A DNA stretch of 64,000 nt from Panagrolaimus kolymaensis (GCA_028622995.1 JAJQJQ010000015.1:3348001-3412000); one strand, 5' to 3'; counted from the first letter of the stretch, positions 46,449-59,100 are shown. Notes: generated from the letters alone by a model not told the origin. Made by a program: numbers and translations.

Positions 46449-49400
46449 ATGCATAATAATTCTTTTTTAACAAAAACAACAACGAATAATATTTTTCCTA
46501 CGTTTTCTAATGGTGGAATTCCATTAATATTTTCCAATTGCTCTGATTATGAATATCCTAATGATAATAAATATGCTATGTGTGATTTATCTTCCAAAGA
46601 AGATCCATGCGAACGTTTAAAAGTAAGCTTATAATTTTTTTACTGAGGTGGGTTTGTCAATTACAAAAGAAATTGATTTAGAAAGCCGTTTTTTTGTCGA
46701 CATTTTATGGGCTTTGATTTAACAAAAAAAATGGTTTCTTTCTTACGTTCAAAGTCATCGGAGTCGGGTAACTTTACTTCCAAAATTCTCAAAATTAATA
46801 TTTTAACTTATAAAAATTAGTAACGCTTTTTAAAAAACACCTAGGCACTTCGACTCATGCTTAATTATTGATTAGCCTCCAAAAATACTTCGCTACTAAC
46901 CGCAATTAAAAAAAGAAAAAACGAGTGGGAAAATGATAAGACTTTTTAATGTCGAGGAAAGCGCGGAGGTGTGAAAGAAGAAGAAAAGCTGTTTTTTTGT
47001 TTGTTTTTTTTTCTCTCCATTTCTCTAAAGTTCACGATAAGCTTACGTAATAATGATTTTTATCATTTATTTTAAATAACGATTAATTAGTTGCTTTGAT
47101 TGCTAAAATAAATAATAAACTTTATTATTTCATAACTATAAGGTGTGGTGGCTGCTTCACAGATTAAATTTAAAAAATTCTTCCGATGTTCCTAAATATT
47201 TTATAAATTAAAAAGTCTTTAAATTTTTAGTACCTTCATGTCGCAAAGAATTTTCGTCCATATTTTTTGGGATTAATACCATTAATATTTTCTATTATTG
47301 CCCTCCTTGTTAATTCCATATTTGTATTTATTTCAATTTTACTTTTACGAAAAAATAATGAAAAGTAAGATTTTTGACTTTTTTTCCATTACAACTATGA
47401 CTTTATATTATTATTTTTTTACAGGGCTGAAATACGTTACACATTTTTATTGAGCCGCTCGATTAGCACAATTATCGCTCAAATAATGTTTTATATAGTT
47501 TTAATTTCATGGAAAAGTGAAGAATTTGAATATTATTTAGCTGCTATATTTTTGACTCTTGCAAGTTTATCCTTTTTAACTTTAGCTGGAACATATGTGG
47601 CATTATCAATAATTATTTATATTGCTGTAGCCAAATCTGAATGGTATGAAGATAATATAACGATTAAAAAGTGTATAGCAATTAATATTATTAATTGGAC
47701 CATAACTGTTACACTTTCGGTAAGCAACAACAAAAAACTTTAGTTTTGGTAAAAAAAAATTGCGTATTTAAGATTTTTGTTGGAATTTATGGTGCCACAT
47801 TATTTTATCCTGATTCATCTCCAATTACTTGTGGGTTTCATGCATGTCAAGAACCATTAGCAATTACGCTAATAATTTTAACCATTATTTGTTATTTCAC
47901 TGTTTTGGCCGTTTATATTTTCGCTCTATTACGAATTAAACGTAAAAGTCACCAACTAATAAAATTAGTTAGAAAAAATTCGATAAAAAGAAATATAAAA
48001 TTTATGAATCGAATGTCATATAATTTAATTATGTTTGCATTGTCTAAACTTCCATTATTGATTGTTTGCATCATTGGTTTAGCAAATTTAGAAAATCTTA
48101 AAACCCTTGGAAATGGAAAAAAATCATCATGTAAAACATTTTTAAACGGAAAATTATATTTTCAAGCTGAACTTTTTGCTTCCATTGCTGGATTTATTTG
48201 GCTTATAGGCAGAGGTGTTCAATCTCTTTTTAAAGAGAAGCGCGCTTAGCCAACCAACGCTTGCCATAAAGAGACGCTTTTTGAAAAGAGATTTTTTTTC
48301 TCTTTTTGCTAAGCGCGCTTAGCAAAAAGAGATGACTTCGCTTTAAAAAAAAGAGATGGCTTTTCTTTTCCTATTTTTTCTTTGACAAAGATGATTTTTT
48401 TTATACAAAAAGATTTATTTTTTCGTTACAAATGAAAGGATTACTTATGTTTATTATCGATGCAATTATATAATTAAAAGTTTGAAAATTTAAATATTAA
48501 AATAAAAAAGCAATAAAGAACGATATAAAATATAATTACGAATAGTTGATTCTTTCAAAGTACTTTTTTCTGCCGGTGTTAACAATTTGAGGGAGCTAAA
48601 TAGACGTTCGATACTAGCAGACGACGCTGGAATACAAAGGATTTCTCGTGCTAGCTTTGCAATTCGAGGATAATTTGTGCCGTTTTCCCTCCACCATTTT
48701 AATAAATCAAATCCATCTAAAAATACCAAAAAATAATAGTTAAGTTTCTTGGCAAAACAAAAAAGCAATATATATACATATATTTTTAAAATAAAATATC
48801 TGATGCAATGAGTTCGGAAAATTGAAGGAACAAAAGTGTTGTGTGTTGTCGGCGAGGTTTGTCTTAAATAACTTTATTTCCAAATCCAAATAATCGATAA
48901 AGGTTACTTTCACAGCCACTAACGATGGCGCGCAAAAAGAAAGAAAATTTGAAATAGGGTTATAGGCAACAACAAAAAATGATGACTAAAGTTTGAAGAG
49001 AAATAATTACGAAATAAGGATATTAAGAAAAATAAGAAAAAAAAGAAAATATAAACATCGCAGATGTCTGGAAAATGTAACACCTGGAGAACATCGAAAT
49101 CTTTAAGAAAAATATGTAATTTTTTTTTAAAATCTATGTTTACAATATTATAAATCGCATAAAAAAATAAAAGTTAAAAATAAATGATATTTTTTAACAA
49201 GATAAAAATTTGTTTCATTTTTTGAATGCAAGCGTTGCATCTCTTTAAAAAAAAGAGAATTGCATCTCTTTTTAAAAAAGAGAAAGGAACGCTTTTAAAA
49301 AAGAGACGTTTCTCTCTCTTTCTCTCTCTTTTTTTCAAATTCGCGCCAAATTCTCTCTCCTTTCTCTCTCTTTTCTTATCAAAATTCATCGCTTCACTTT

Positions 49401-49616
49401 CTCTTTTCGTTCGCAAGCGAAGCGTTTGAACACCTCTGCTTATAGGTACAAAATAAATTTGGGATCACATAGCCGATTACAAATAAAGTAATAATAAAAT
49501 TATTTTTAGGAATGATTTTGGATCCAATAATAAATTCCATCAGTGATTATCGAATGATTCGATCTCGTCTACTGAAGAAGCCAGCTAAAAAAGTTACTTC
49601 TCGAATATCTAAATAA
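46449..49616 (+). CDS. 7TM receptor A, last splice donor hit by hAT element
   Basis: Exons: 46449-46622, 47231-47364, 47425-47719, 47773-48208, 49510-49616; intact length would be 381 residues. The N-terminus has glycosylation-type NCS and cysteines. Seven hydrophobic helices can be traced, starting FLGLIPLIFSIIALLVNSIF and ending with a helix split by the last intron, followed by a basic tail. It is paralogous to receptor B, with identical exon phases and a same-length third exon. It looks like a nematode-type GPCR, perhaps chemosensory; the exact class is not recognised. The 1.23-kb hAT insertion at the last exon end means read-through stops at 48247-48249, giving 359 residues without the end of helix 7. 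A GC-AG splice from 48209 could still restore the normal product. An in-frame ATG at 46317 is an alternative start. Confidence 0.8.
48210..49438. mobile_element. Internally deleted hAT DNA transposon
   Basis: A 1,229-bp element with terminal inverted repeats CAGAGGTGTTCAA (48,210 on) and TTGAACACCTCTG (ending 49,438) is flanked by perfect 8-bp target duplications CTTATAGG (48,202-48,209 and 49,439-49,446). Both ends carry many short AAAAGAGA-type subterminal repeats, and the palindrome GCTAAGCGCGCTTAGC lies near 48,308. Only the transposase C-terminus remains inside, so it is non-autonomous. Confidence 0.93.
48490..48728 (-). pseudogene. hAT transposase C-terminal dimerisation domain remnant
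   Basis: One exon-like frame encodes the hATC dimerisation motif: LLKWWRENG, YPRIAKLAREIL, then IPASSASIERLFSS. This block lets hAT transposases pair. An acceptor-like TTTTTAG precedes it (48,720s on the minus strand), but the catalytic DDE/RNase H part and BED finger are absent from the element. Confidence 0.88.
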
Positions 49617-50016
49617 TTGTTTTGCTTGATATTTTTAACTAAAAAATGAAACTTGAAAATAAATCGCTTTAAACTTATGTTAAAAATTATTGTTTTCCTT
49701 TCCCTCAAAATTTTCACGAGCCATTTTCCAAAAAAAAAAATTATCAACAAAAAAAGTTTTTTCCTATAATTCAAGAAGTTGAAAATTTTGTGTTTGCTAA
49801 CCCCAAAAATTTATTTCCACTCTAAGTTTTTTTCTTTGTTTCATGCATTCTTTTGCATCCTCTTTTTTAATGGATCTGTTTTTTTCTTTTCTGTGATAAA
49901 AAAAAAGAAGCATAAAAACTTGTTATCAAAGCAAAATTAAAAGAACAAGGAAAAAAAATTTTGCTACTAAAACAATGTGACGACTTTTTTTATGTTGAAT
50001 GCATGCATAAGTGTAA
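49617..50016. other. Spacer between the two receptor genes
   Basis: About 400 bp of AT-rich DNA, presumably carrying the end of receptor A's transcript and the promoter of receptor B. Confidence 0.5.
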
Positions 50017-51526
50017 ATGCAATTAATTTACAAATTAAAAACAACAATACCATGGGAATTTCAAAATTGTTCTGATGAATATGAATTTCCTCATGACGAC
50101 CAATACCTTGCTTGTATTAAGTTTTTATCATTTGACGCTGATTTTTGCGATTACTTAAAAGTTTGTTTATAATTAATTGATTCCAACAAAGTTCATAACG
50201 CCGCCTGCAATGGAATTTAAAAAAAATTATAATAGTTTTTAGATAGCGAAAGACAATTTTTCTCCCTTTTATTAATTGATTGAGCTGTCAAATAAATAAA
50301 TCCATGATTTTTTTTAGTTTGTACATCACGCATTCACATTTCCATATTATTTCCTTGGTTTAATACCATTAATATTTTCCATTATTGCTTTAATTATAAA
50401 TTTATTTTTCACTTACATCACAATATTAATTTTTATTGGTAATAATACTAAAGCGTAAGCAACAACAAAAAATATACTTTTAACGCTTTTAAATTTGAAT
50501 CATATTTTTTTAGAAATGTAAATAAATTCACCTTTCTTTTAAGTCGTTCAATTTGTACATTAATCGCTCAAATATTATTTTATATTGTTTTAATTGCATG
50601 GAAAAATGAAGGATTTGGATATTCTTCAGCTACAATATTTTTATTTCTTGGAAGTTTGTCGTTTTTAACTTTGGCCGGAACTAATGTGGCTTTGTCAATA
50701 ATTACTTATACCGCTGTGGTTCATACTTTTTGGCATGATAATAATATGACTTTAATTAAATGCAGTATAATCAATGCTGTAATATGGCTTTATAATCTTA
50801 TCTTTTCTGTAAGTTAAAAATAAATTACCGCGATTCAAAGTTTAGAAAAGGCAAAAACAAAAATAAAATATTATTTATTTAGATTTTCGTCGGTTTATAT
50901 GGATCCACTTTAATTTATCCCGATGAATCAAACATTGATTGCAAATTCAACAACTGTCAAAAACCTTTAGCAATTTCGATTACCATTTTGCTATTTATTT
51001 CATATTTTTTCGTTTTAGCTGTTTATGGGATAGCAATATTTAAAGCTAAGAAAAATGAAAATAATTTAAAACGAAATGTTACAATTTGTGGTAAACGAAA
51101 TATGACGATGATGCATCGATTAGTGTATAATATCCTAGTTTTTGCAATAATGAAAATTCCATTATTGGTTATTTGTGGATTTACCCTTCATGATTTAGAA
51201 AATTTAAAAGCCCTTGGAAATGGCGAAGAAACGGCGTGTAAAAAATTTTTACATGGAAAATTATATTTTAAAGCTGAAGTATTAGCCAGTGTTACAATAT
51301 TTGTTACTCTTCTTGGTAAAAAAAAAAGAATATTATTTTAGTTTAGACTGCTTATAACAGATTTTAATGAATTTTAGGAATGATTATTGACCCTTTGATT
51401 AATATAATGTTCGATTATCGAATAATCAAAGAAAGACTCCTAAATCATTTATTTCCAGATGGTAGTAATTTTAGATTTTATAAATGCTTTCCATTTTTAT
51501 CACATAAAATTAAATCAGCTAAATAA
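50017..51526 (+). CDS. 7TM receptor B, intact paralog of A
   Basis: Five exons (50017-50160, 50318-50454, 50514-50808, 50883-51315, 51378-51526) encode 385 residues. Like A it opens with a cysteine-rich NCSDEYEFP ectodomain, then seven hydrophobic helices: YYFLGLIPLIFSIIALIINL, a helix after LLSRSICTLIAQ, an FLSLAGTNVALS-type region, FVGLYGSTLIYP before an extracellular CKFNNCQK loop, and a last helix ending DPLINIMFDYRIIKERLL, which recalls the DPxxY-like end of helix 7. Tandem arrangement and shared intron positions show duplication. It is likely a plasma-membrane G-protein-coupled receptor; ligand unknown. Its intact last intron defines what A lost. Confidence 0.85.
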
Positions 51527-51633
51527 AATTATTACAACACATTGCATATCTCACTATTTTTTTCAACCAAAAAAGGTGTCCATTTTTCTAGCTACTTTTA
51601 TATCACTATTCCTCTTGAGCAATTCTTTTTACT

Positions 51634-51706
51634 GCCATGATAGCTCAGTTGGGAGAGCGTTAGACTGAAGATCTAAATGTCCCCGGTTCGATCCCGGGTC
51701 GTGGCA
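51634..51706 (+). tRNA. tRNA-Phe (GAA)
   Basis: This is a 73-nt cloverleaf: acceptor GCCATGA with TCGTGGC, A box TAGCTCAGTTGGG, anticodon GAA in ACTGAAGAT, and B box GGTTCGATCCC. No intron. Confidence 0.95.
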
Positions 51707-51854
51707 ATTCCTTTTTTCATTTTTTTTCTTCACTTTGAAATGCTTTCAAATTTGCATACAAACTTTACATTTCAATTATTATTTTTTTTGTTGTTGTCAA
51801 AATCTCGCAAAAGCTGACAGCGTACGTTGATTGAAGTGAAAAGAAAAAGAAAAA

Positions 51855-53336
51855 ATGGCAGTATTTTTTGGTGAAATTGAAGAAATTCCAGCAAATGTTT
51901 GTGGACAAATTGATGATCAATATATTATTGAAGCACCTATTGATGATATGGTCAAAAGAGATTTTTCTATGTATCAAATTTATGACACAAATATGCCTGA
52001 TCGTGTAAGTATTTTTTGGCATCAAGATCTTCCTTTGTCTTTAAATAGTTTTTGCGTTTTACTTATTCGTTTTTTGTTCCATTTATTGTTCGCTCACATC
52101 TTTTTAATTTTTTAGTATTATTTATTTACTTTTTAATCCTCTTTTCTTTTTTCAGAATCTTTATCTCGTAATACCACGCCATGATGTACATCAAAATCGT
52201 CGAAATACTTCAATTCATCGAATGCTGAGAGTTTTACAAGTAATAAAAAATCGTTCGGTTCATTTTCCAAGTTTAATTCTTTCTGGTCGATTGGAACAGC
52301 TCGTGTTTGGTCTTGATGGCGAGCAAGCTTTAGAGCGGTATGAACAAAGACTTTTATTTCATATCATGAAAAATAAAAAGCGCACATTATTTATTTATTT
52401 TTATAGAGATCCTGAATGGCCTCAACGTCCTATGGCAATTATAGAATCAGACAATACAATGCTTGGAGCATTACCATGTTTTTCAAATAATGGTGCATTA
52501 CCTATTGAAACTTCACTTCAAATTGGTATTGGTGTATTTCGAGCTTTAGCTGCTTTACATCGCGCTGGTTTTGTTCATCGTTTAATTTCACCTTATTCAT
52601 TTACTGTTCCATCACCATTATCTGCAAATTCAATTCAACATGGAATAACAATTATTGATTTTAGTTTTGTTATACCATTTCCAATAAAGTAAGTTTTTAT
52701 TTTTACATTTAATATTAAAACTTTGTATGGTAAAAAAATTTAATGGAACGTTTTTTATAGGCCTCGTATTCATGTTCCATTCGTTGGTACAATGAGATAT
52801 TCATCACTTCGTGCACATTTTGGTAGAGAACAAGGGCCATCCGATGATATTATTTCGTTGATTTATATGGTTTCTGAACTTATTAATGGAAGGTACGTTT
52901 GCCACTTTTTTGATAATTTGATTACCGAATATGCTTGATTTGCCATTACTAAAGCTTCTTATTTTTCAGACTTCCATGGCGCTCTGTACATGATGAACAA
53001 ACAATTATGATAATGAAACGAGATTTTCCAAAATCTGATTGTTTTCAACGGCTTCCACGTGAAATTCGACGTCTTTATCGTGAAATGTCTTTAACTCCAG
53101 GACCTGCTATAATTGATCATACAAAAATTTTATGTGATTTTACAACAGCTTTAAATCGAAAGAATCCTGATTTACAAAAGAAACTTCCAGCATATTTAAA
53201 TATTGAAACACCAAAGATTCAACCGCCTCGATTACGTTTACGAAAAAACAAGAAGAAACGAACTAATGTTAATGCGCCTGTTCCAATCGCAACCAATCAA
53301 GATGCTGGTAAAGTAAAAACACAAGATACTGGCTGA
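51855..53336 (+). CDS. CK1/TTBK-like pseudokinase
   Basis: Four exons (51855-52004, 52156-52688, 52761-52892, 52970-53336) encode 393 residues. The C-lobe is clearly casein kinase 1/tau-tubulin kinase type: LHRAGFVHRLISPYSF at the catalytic loop, IIDFSF at the DFG position, GTMRYSSLRAHFGREQGPSDD, then INGRLPWRS. Catalytic residues are lost: the HRD aspartate is Leu and DFG reads DFS, and no glycine loop or VAIK lysine is visible in the divergent N-lobe. It therefore probably cannot phosphorylate and acts as a scaffold or binding protein. A basic tail (RLRLRKNKKKR) may bind nucleic acid or act as a nuclear signal. Many CK1-like genes, several with lost catalytic residues, are known in worms. 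Confidence 0.85.
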
Positions 53337-54038
53337 GAATCAACTCATGATAATCGTCGAGTTACAACTATTTCATAAACTATTGTATGTTTTATTAATA
53401 GAAAAAATGTTTAAATAAATAGAATATGTTCACAAACAAAAGCACTTGAGTGAAATGAAAAGCAAAGTTAAATTTTTTCGTTCTGCATCTACAGCAACCA
53501 AAGTTGTTATGGAATTCTTTGACTTTGAAATGTGAAAAAGCAAAACAAAAATTCCTATAAATCTGGGAAGGTTTCTAAAATACAAAAAATATCCAATAAC
53601 ACCTTTAAAACAAGAAAAACAATTGTCAATTTTTTTTTTGTTGGTAAGATCAGAGTTATACACCGATGAACTAAAACATCATACCCAAGTATGATTAGTA
53701 TGAAAGTTTCATAATGCCTTTAAAAAATATACGACGTTTTTCTTTGATCTCAAGTACACATTAAAGCCTAAATTGATAGCAAACTAATCTTAACTATTTT
53801 ATCAACAGCCTATTTATTACCGTTTTTACAACATTGCCTTGATAAAATCCACGAAAATGGAATCTATTTCCTTTATGGACATGCATAAGCTCAAAAGATT
53901 ACAGTAAGCCAATAAGACAAAATGAATAACAATAAACCCATTTATTTTTCATAATAAAATAGTGTTAAAAAATAAATTAACAAAAACAATAATATTATTT
54001 ATTATTTACAAACACCACCATCCATCTATCACCTTCCT
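53337..54038. other. Convergent intergenic region
   Basis: Both flanking genes end here. There is no gene; poly(A)-signal-like AATAAA sequences occur near both stops. Confidence 0.5.
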
Positions 54039-56385
54039 TTATTCATCAGCAGCACGTGTGGATAGTTCCTTTAATTTTGTTGCAAATTCAGCACCTTTTA
54101 ATTCGGTCACCATTAAAGCAAATGCTTCTGCATCTAAACAAATTTGCCGCTTCATTTTACTTTCATCTGAATCATTAGCATCCAAAGTGGTGGATTTTCC
54201 TTTTTGACGTAAAATGTTTGCTGTTTTATCCACCGTATCAAGGACCTAAAAAGTTTGACTTTTGTTTGTGGTATGTTCGAACTTCGAAGTATGAAATGGT
54301 AAATACGAACCTCATTAGCTTTTGCAATAAAAGTTTGTAATGCATGAATCAAAGCATTACTAAAAGCCTCGGCAGGTTGACCATAATTAATTTCAGAAGA
54401 TAGCTCTTTCATTTCATTATAAATATTTTTTACTGAATTCACATAATCCGATGCTTCAGTAGGTAAAGCAAGTTTAGTCCAACGATATTTTTTGGGAACA
54501 TTACCAACCATTGAAACATAAAATATTATAGTTTTGTTTAAACGAGTATTCAAAAATGCTTCCATTTTAACTTCCAATCCTTGGAAATTCGTTGAAATAG
54601 CTTTACGATAATTTTTTAATAAAGATTCAACTGAAAAGAGAGTTTTGTAAATAAATGGGTTTTATAAAGGGGAGAAAGACTAACAATCGGCAGAGTTAGA
54701 GATGGCATTTGAAAGTAATAACTTAATTATACGATCCAATGCAGCGCTAATTGTGGAATTCATATATCCTTTAACTGCAAACATTATTTGCCAACGATTG
54801 TTTGAATCGGAAATATCTTGTTGGGTATCTTGTTGTTCTGCATTCCATTGAGAAAAGATACTAAAAAGTTGCTACAATTAAAACCCACAATGATTATGAC
54901 CCAAAAGCTTCAAGAAAAAAAAGACACAATGAAAGAAAGAATATAAAAATACAAATTTATTTTTGACAACTAAATAATCCACAAATACCCTAAGCTTACT
55001 CTTTAATTTCATCACAAAAATCAAAAAAGTTTGATATCAAATCTCCAAATAATTGTAACATTTCATAATTGCTATTAGGAAGTTTAGAGCTTGCAAGCAC
55101 ATCCACAGTATCCAAAAATTTCTTACAAACATCTTTCAATGCATTCACATCATTTTTAACATTTTCTGGCACAGCAGCATCCATGAAAGCGCTATATTCT
55201 TTTTGAATTCGTAGTTTCAAATATATTGAAGGATCAAATAAGGATGTAACTTTCTTCAGATAATAAGCATACGTTGAGCGATCAGGAAAGGCTTCACAGA
55301 ATTCATGCCATCGAGTAAAACAATTTTCAAATGGTTCAAGTTGAGTTGGGATAAAATCATATTGAAAATGTTCTTCAGAAAAATTAAACACATAAGTTAA
55401 AAGAGCAGAAAGGTAAAACTTTTGAAGTGATGCTTTTCCCAATTCTGGAAGTGAAGAGTGTTCAATATTTTTGATCTCATTCAGCGGCTTTGAAACAGCT
55501 TCAAGAAATTCATTCCATCTTGTCGTCAAGGATGTTGAGTCGGAAAGTCTTAAATTGGAACATATTCTGCTAGCAGCGATTTGAAGAGCTTCGCCAACCA
55601 TGTCCATTTCAGTGACGTTGAGAAGCATATGGTAGTTGAGTTGTAAGTTATTAGGATTGAACGGTATCGAAGAGCTTAGAGAGCTTCTAATATACTTCAA
55701 ATGGTTTTGAATCGAAATCTTAAGATGTTCAAATTTATCAGGATCTTTAGCTTCCAATGCTTTCAAGTAAATATTCAAATAAACTAAGCGATTTTTCAAG
55801 AACTTCAACCATTCAATGCTTCCATGAGATGTTTTCTTTCCAGTTTTGACTATATCATCCAAGATAAGATACACATTCAATTCATTAACACTCCATGATT
55901 CTTTAGCACGCGATTCAGAGAGGATACGTTGTTGCTTCTCAAAAAAGGAATATAGTTCGGAGATTTTCTTTGCAAACGTATTGTAATCTTCCCATGATTC
56001 CTGAAATGGTCATAGAGTAAATCTTATTACAGTAATGGAAAAAATTACTCACATCATGTTCAGCTTCCAATGATTCCACAGCTTTATTCAAAGCAACAAG
56101 ACGGGATGAAAGTTCAACGAATTGAGTATAATCATTATTAATTAAATTAATTAAACCATATTGAAAATGTTGTAAAACCCCACGTAATTGTTTATCCACT
56201 TCTTTTAAATCTGATTGACGTCGAATATTATCCATTAATTTATCCACATTGAAATCAGGTTGAGTAAACACTTGTGGATCAAATGTTAAATGTTCTGTAG
56301 TTGTTGATATAGGTGGTAAAGATATTGGAAGATGTCCACCATTTTCATTTATTTCTTCTTCTACAGCCATAATTGTTATAAACAA
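54039..56385 (-). CDS. cogc-2: Conserved oligomeric Golgi complex subunit 2
   Basis: This is a subunit of the COG tether, which works on the cytosolic face of the Golgi in retrograde transport and glycosyltransferase recycling. Five exons (56385-56053, 56000-55000, 54860-54685, 54630-54311, 54245-54039) give 678 residues, near the 700-odd usual for COG2. The diagnostic N-terminal block is present: FDPQVFTQPDFNVDKLM, then GLINLINNDYTQFVELSSRL and a helical linker. The rest is an all-helical rod with a conserved WTKLALP segment in the C-terminal region. A second ATG at 56370 (MAVEEE) is an alternative start. Exon 3 uses the acceptor at 54862-54861; another about 10 bp upstream would shift the frame. 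Confidence 0.88.
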
Positions 56386-56550
56386 AAAGAAATTTCAAGG
56401 ATGAAAGACTCTAAATTTTTTGCTTTCAATCAACTTTCAAAAAAAAAAATTGACAACTTTGCATTTATGTAATGGCGACGTATTTTCGTTGTGAAACTTT
56501 GGAACAAAAAAATGGACATGAAAATTTTTTTTGATTGAAAAGCTTTTGAC

Positions 56551-56808
56551 TAGGGTTGTCGAATTTCCCGGGAAATTTCCCGCTTGCGTGCAAAATTTCC
56601 CGGGAAATTTCCCGGGAAATGCGGGAAATTTCAGCATAACTTTTTATTGATGACTTATTTTTATGTATTTTTTTTTGGCATTACATAGAAAAAGCATGGT
56701 GAATTAATATTTTCTTTACAAATTTGTAAAAAAACCAAAATTAATTTGAATTATGTCCAAATGCCCTGAGGCATTTCCCGGGAAATTCCCGGGAAATCGA
56801 CAACCCTA
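56551..56808. mobile_element. hAT-type MITE with CCCGGG-rich ends
   Basis: A 258-bp element with inverted ends TAGGGTTGTCGAATTTCCCG and its complement is flanked by the exact 8-bp duplications CTTTTGAC (56,543-56,550 and 56,809-56,816). Both halves contain tandem TTTCCCGGGAAA palindromes, and the centre is AT-rich. No coding capacity. Confidence 0.9.
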
Positions 56809-56996
56809 CTTTTGACCAATTCGAGAGAAGATAGGTAAAATAATTTATGCACAATATTTATTTTATTTCAAAGTAATTTTTTTAAATGAATCACTCACTC
56901 AATTCAAAATGAGTAATTAGGTGGAGATAAGTTAAAGGCCTTTACACATTCATGTAACTTTGTGATTTTATTATTATTAAAAAAGAGGGATAAAAA

Positions 56997-58341
56997 TTAA
57001 AATTGAGTATTTGGTTCAATTTTATAACAATCATCAAGGGTTTGAATTCGAATTCTTTTAGGATAATTATCTTCTGAATCTGAATCGGATATTGAATATC
57101 CATGATTGTTGTTTTGTTGTTCAGGAAGTAATTGGCTTAAATGATCCTCCAAGAATCCATAAGCTGAATTTCTTGGTGAAGTTTGATTTTTGCTTCGTCT
57201 CATATTATTGCTGAAAAATTTATAGTTTCTCAAGTATGTAACCAAAAAAGAAGAAAAGCAAAATTACAAAAGATATGAGCTAGCTGATTTAACAACTTTA
57301 TCGATTTCATTCCTTTTTTGAATTATATCTGGGTTTGTTGCATCATTGTTTTGATCTACGTTAAATCCATCGTATAACAACACTAAAAAATGAGAGCGCC
57401 GCTTACAAAAAAGAACTCATGAAAAAATTTCCAAACTTTTAATAGCTTCAATAACATCAGCTGAAATGGGAGTTAATCCTTTCTTCACTCGAGTTGCAGC
57501 AGTATAATGATGTAATTTGTCTCGGCCCCAAATCTTAAAAAAAATGTGTATTCTGGGATAGCAGAAAAAGAGGATATCGTAAATTGAAAGAAAATTATGG
57601 TAGCTTAAAATTTTCCGGCACAAGATAAACTTTAAATTGCTAAATTTTTCTTAAAACTTTAAAAATCACAAAAAACTAACTTTGCAAATTACATCTTTGT
57701 ATAAATCTGAAATTTCTTTAACTGTTGTAATTCCATCTTTACATTTTGTGGAACTTTGAAATACTTCCACAAGATCTATTCTTTTTATGGGTTGATCATA
57801 AAATGCAATTTGAACAACAAAACTTTCACGTAATTTTGATGTTTCAAAGAAAAGTGGAACAGCATTTCCCTTTAAAATAATAATAATACGTATTTGGCTT
57901 TAAGATTATTTAGCTATAAAAAATGGGGGAAATAAAACTCACGACACAACTACTATCTTCAGCAACAGAACCTTGTCTACCCAAACCAAGAAAAAGTTGA
58001 TGAATTTTGTGTTCAGTTTCATCTTTAAAAGTTTCAAATTCATTTTTTAAAGCTTCAAATTTGCTTTTGTGGACATAATTTTGTTTTAATTTTTCATGCT
58101 CAAATTTCAGATTACGATATTCAGATTTAAGTTTATCGAAATCATGTTTTGAAATTTCATTTGCCATGGAAGAAGGAGGAAATGATTTAGATGGATTAGC
58201 TAAAGGTGTTGCTTCACCTTCAGTAAAAATAAGTTTTTCATTATCATTTTGTTGTTGCATATCTTTTTTAGATAAAAGTTCAAGAACTTCAATTCTCGAA
58301 AGTTTTTTCTGTAAATAACATTGAATTCCTCCTAATTCCAT
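56997..58341 (-). CDS. Coiled-coil nuclear-type protein, family unknown
   Basis: Five exons (58341-57943, 57869-57681, 57533-57437, 57382-57268, 57210-56997) encode 337 residues with consistent phases. Residues about 75-115 form a heptad coiled coil (KSEYRNLKFEHEKLKQNY, then FEALKNEFETFKDE). A compact globular block follows (NAVPLFFETSKL to RVKKGLTPISADVIEAIKS, residues about 134-225), rich in conserved-looking charged and aromatic positions and vaguely like small DNA-binding BEN-type domains; that comparison is only a guess. The tail has SDSDSEDNYPKRIRIQ, an acidic run followed by a basic cluster typical of nuclear proteins. There is no signal peptide or membrane segment. Function unknown. 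Confidence 0.65.
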
Positions 58342-59100
58342 TTGATTTGATAAGGGTTCTAAAAAAATATACTACAGTAACTAAATAAATAAATATATTG
58401 TTATAAAACCACACGAAAAATGGCGAGATAAATATTTCTTTGTTCCTAAACCCAGTAATGGTTTTTCTCTTTCTAGCATGCTTTCATTTGAAAGCGAGAA
58501 ATCATAATTTAGAATGCTGAAAAGCAAAAATGCAGCACGCCTTCCTTTTTTCAATTCCATGTATGCAGAAACAATTTCTCCAAAGTCACAAAATTGATTG
58601 AGTTTACTTTAAATGCATTTTCTTCATTGCAGCAGCCAAACCTTCCACATTTTTTCTTTCTGACTCTAAAAAATGCATCAATGCACATTTATATGTGAAT
58701 AAACTCTGCATTCATTGTGAATGTACATAGCAGCAGGCAGAGTCGAAGTACATCTTCAAGAAAAGGATGCACACAGACAAACCTATGAATGCAACAAAAT
58801 AAACGTTCTTCGCACAGAGTTGCATTTTTTTTGGAATGCGTAAGCCTGCACCTTTCCTAAAAGCATTCATTTGATTTACAATATTTTGAGGTTATTTAAT
58901 CGCCGAATGCACGCTAAAATCGACCGTGATTACGATATCACATTTTACATCTAAAAACCATAAAAACGAACAAAGCAGAACTAAACTATTTATTTCTATT
59001 ATTAACACACACACAAAAGAAAATCAAATAGCTAAAATAAGAATATCTAAACTCAACAACAAAAAGAATAATAAAAAATGAGCTAATAAAAAATAATTTA
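58342..59100. other. Intergenic region with many TGCAT words
   Basis: These 760 bp have more mixed composition than most spacers, with small palindromes such as GCTTTCATTTGAAAGC (near 58,480) and CATTCATTGTGAATG (near 58,710). No clear transposon ends were found. Confidence 0.45.
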
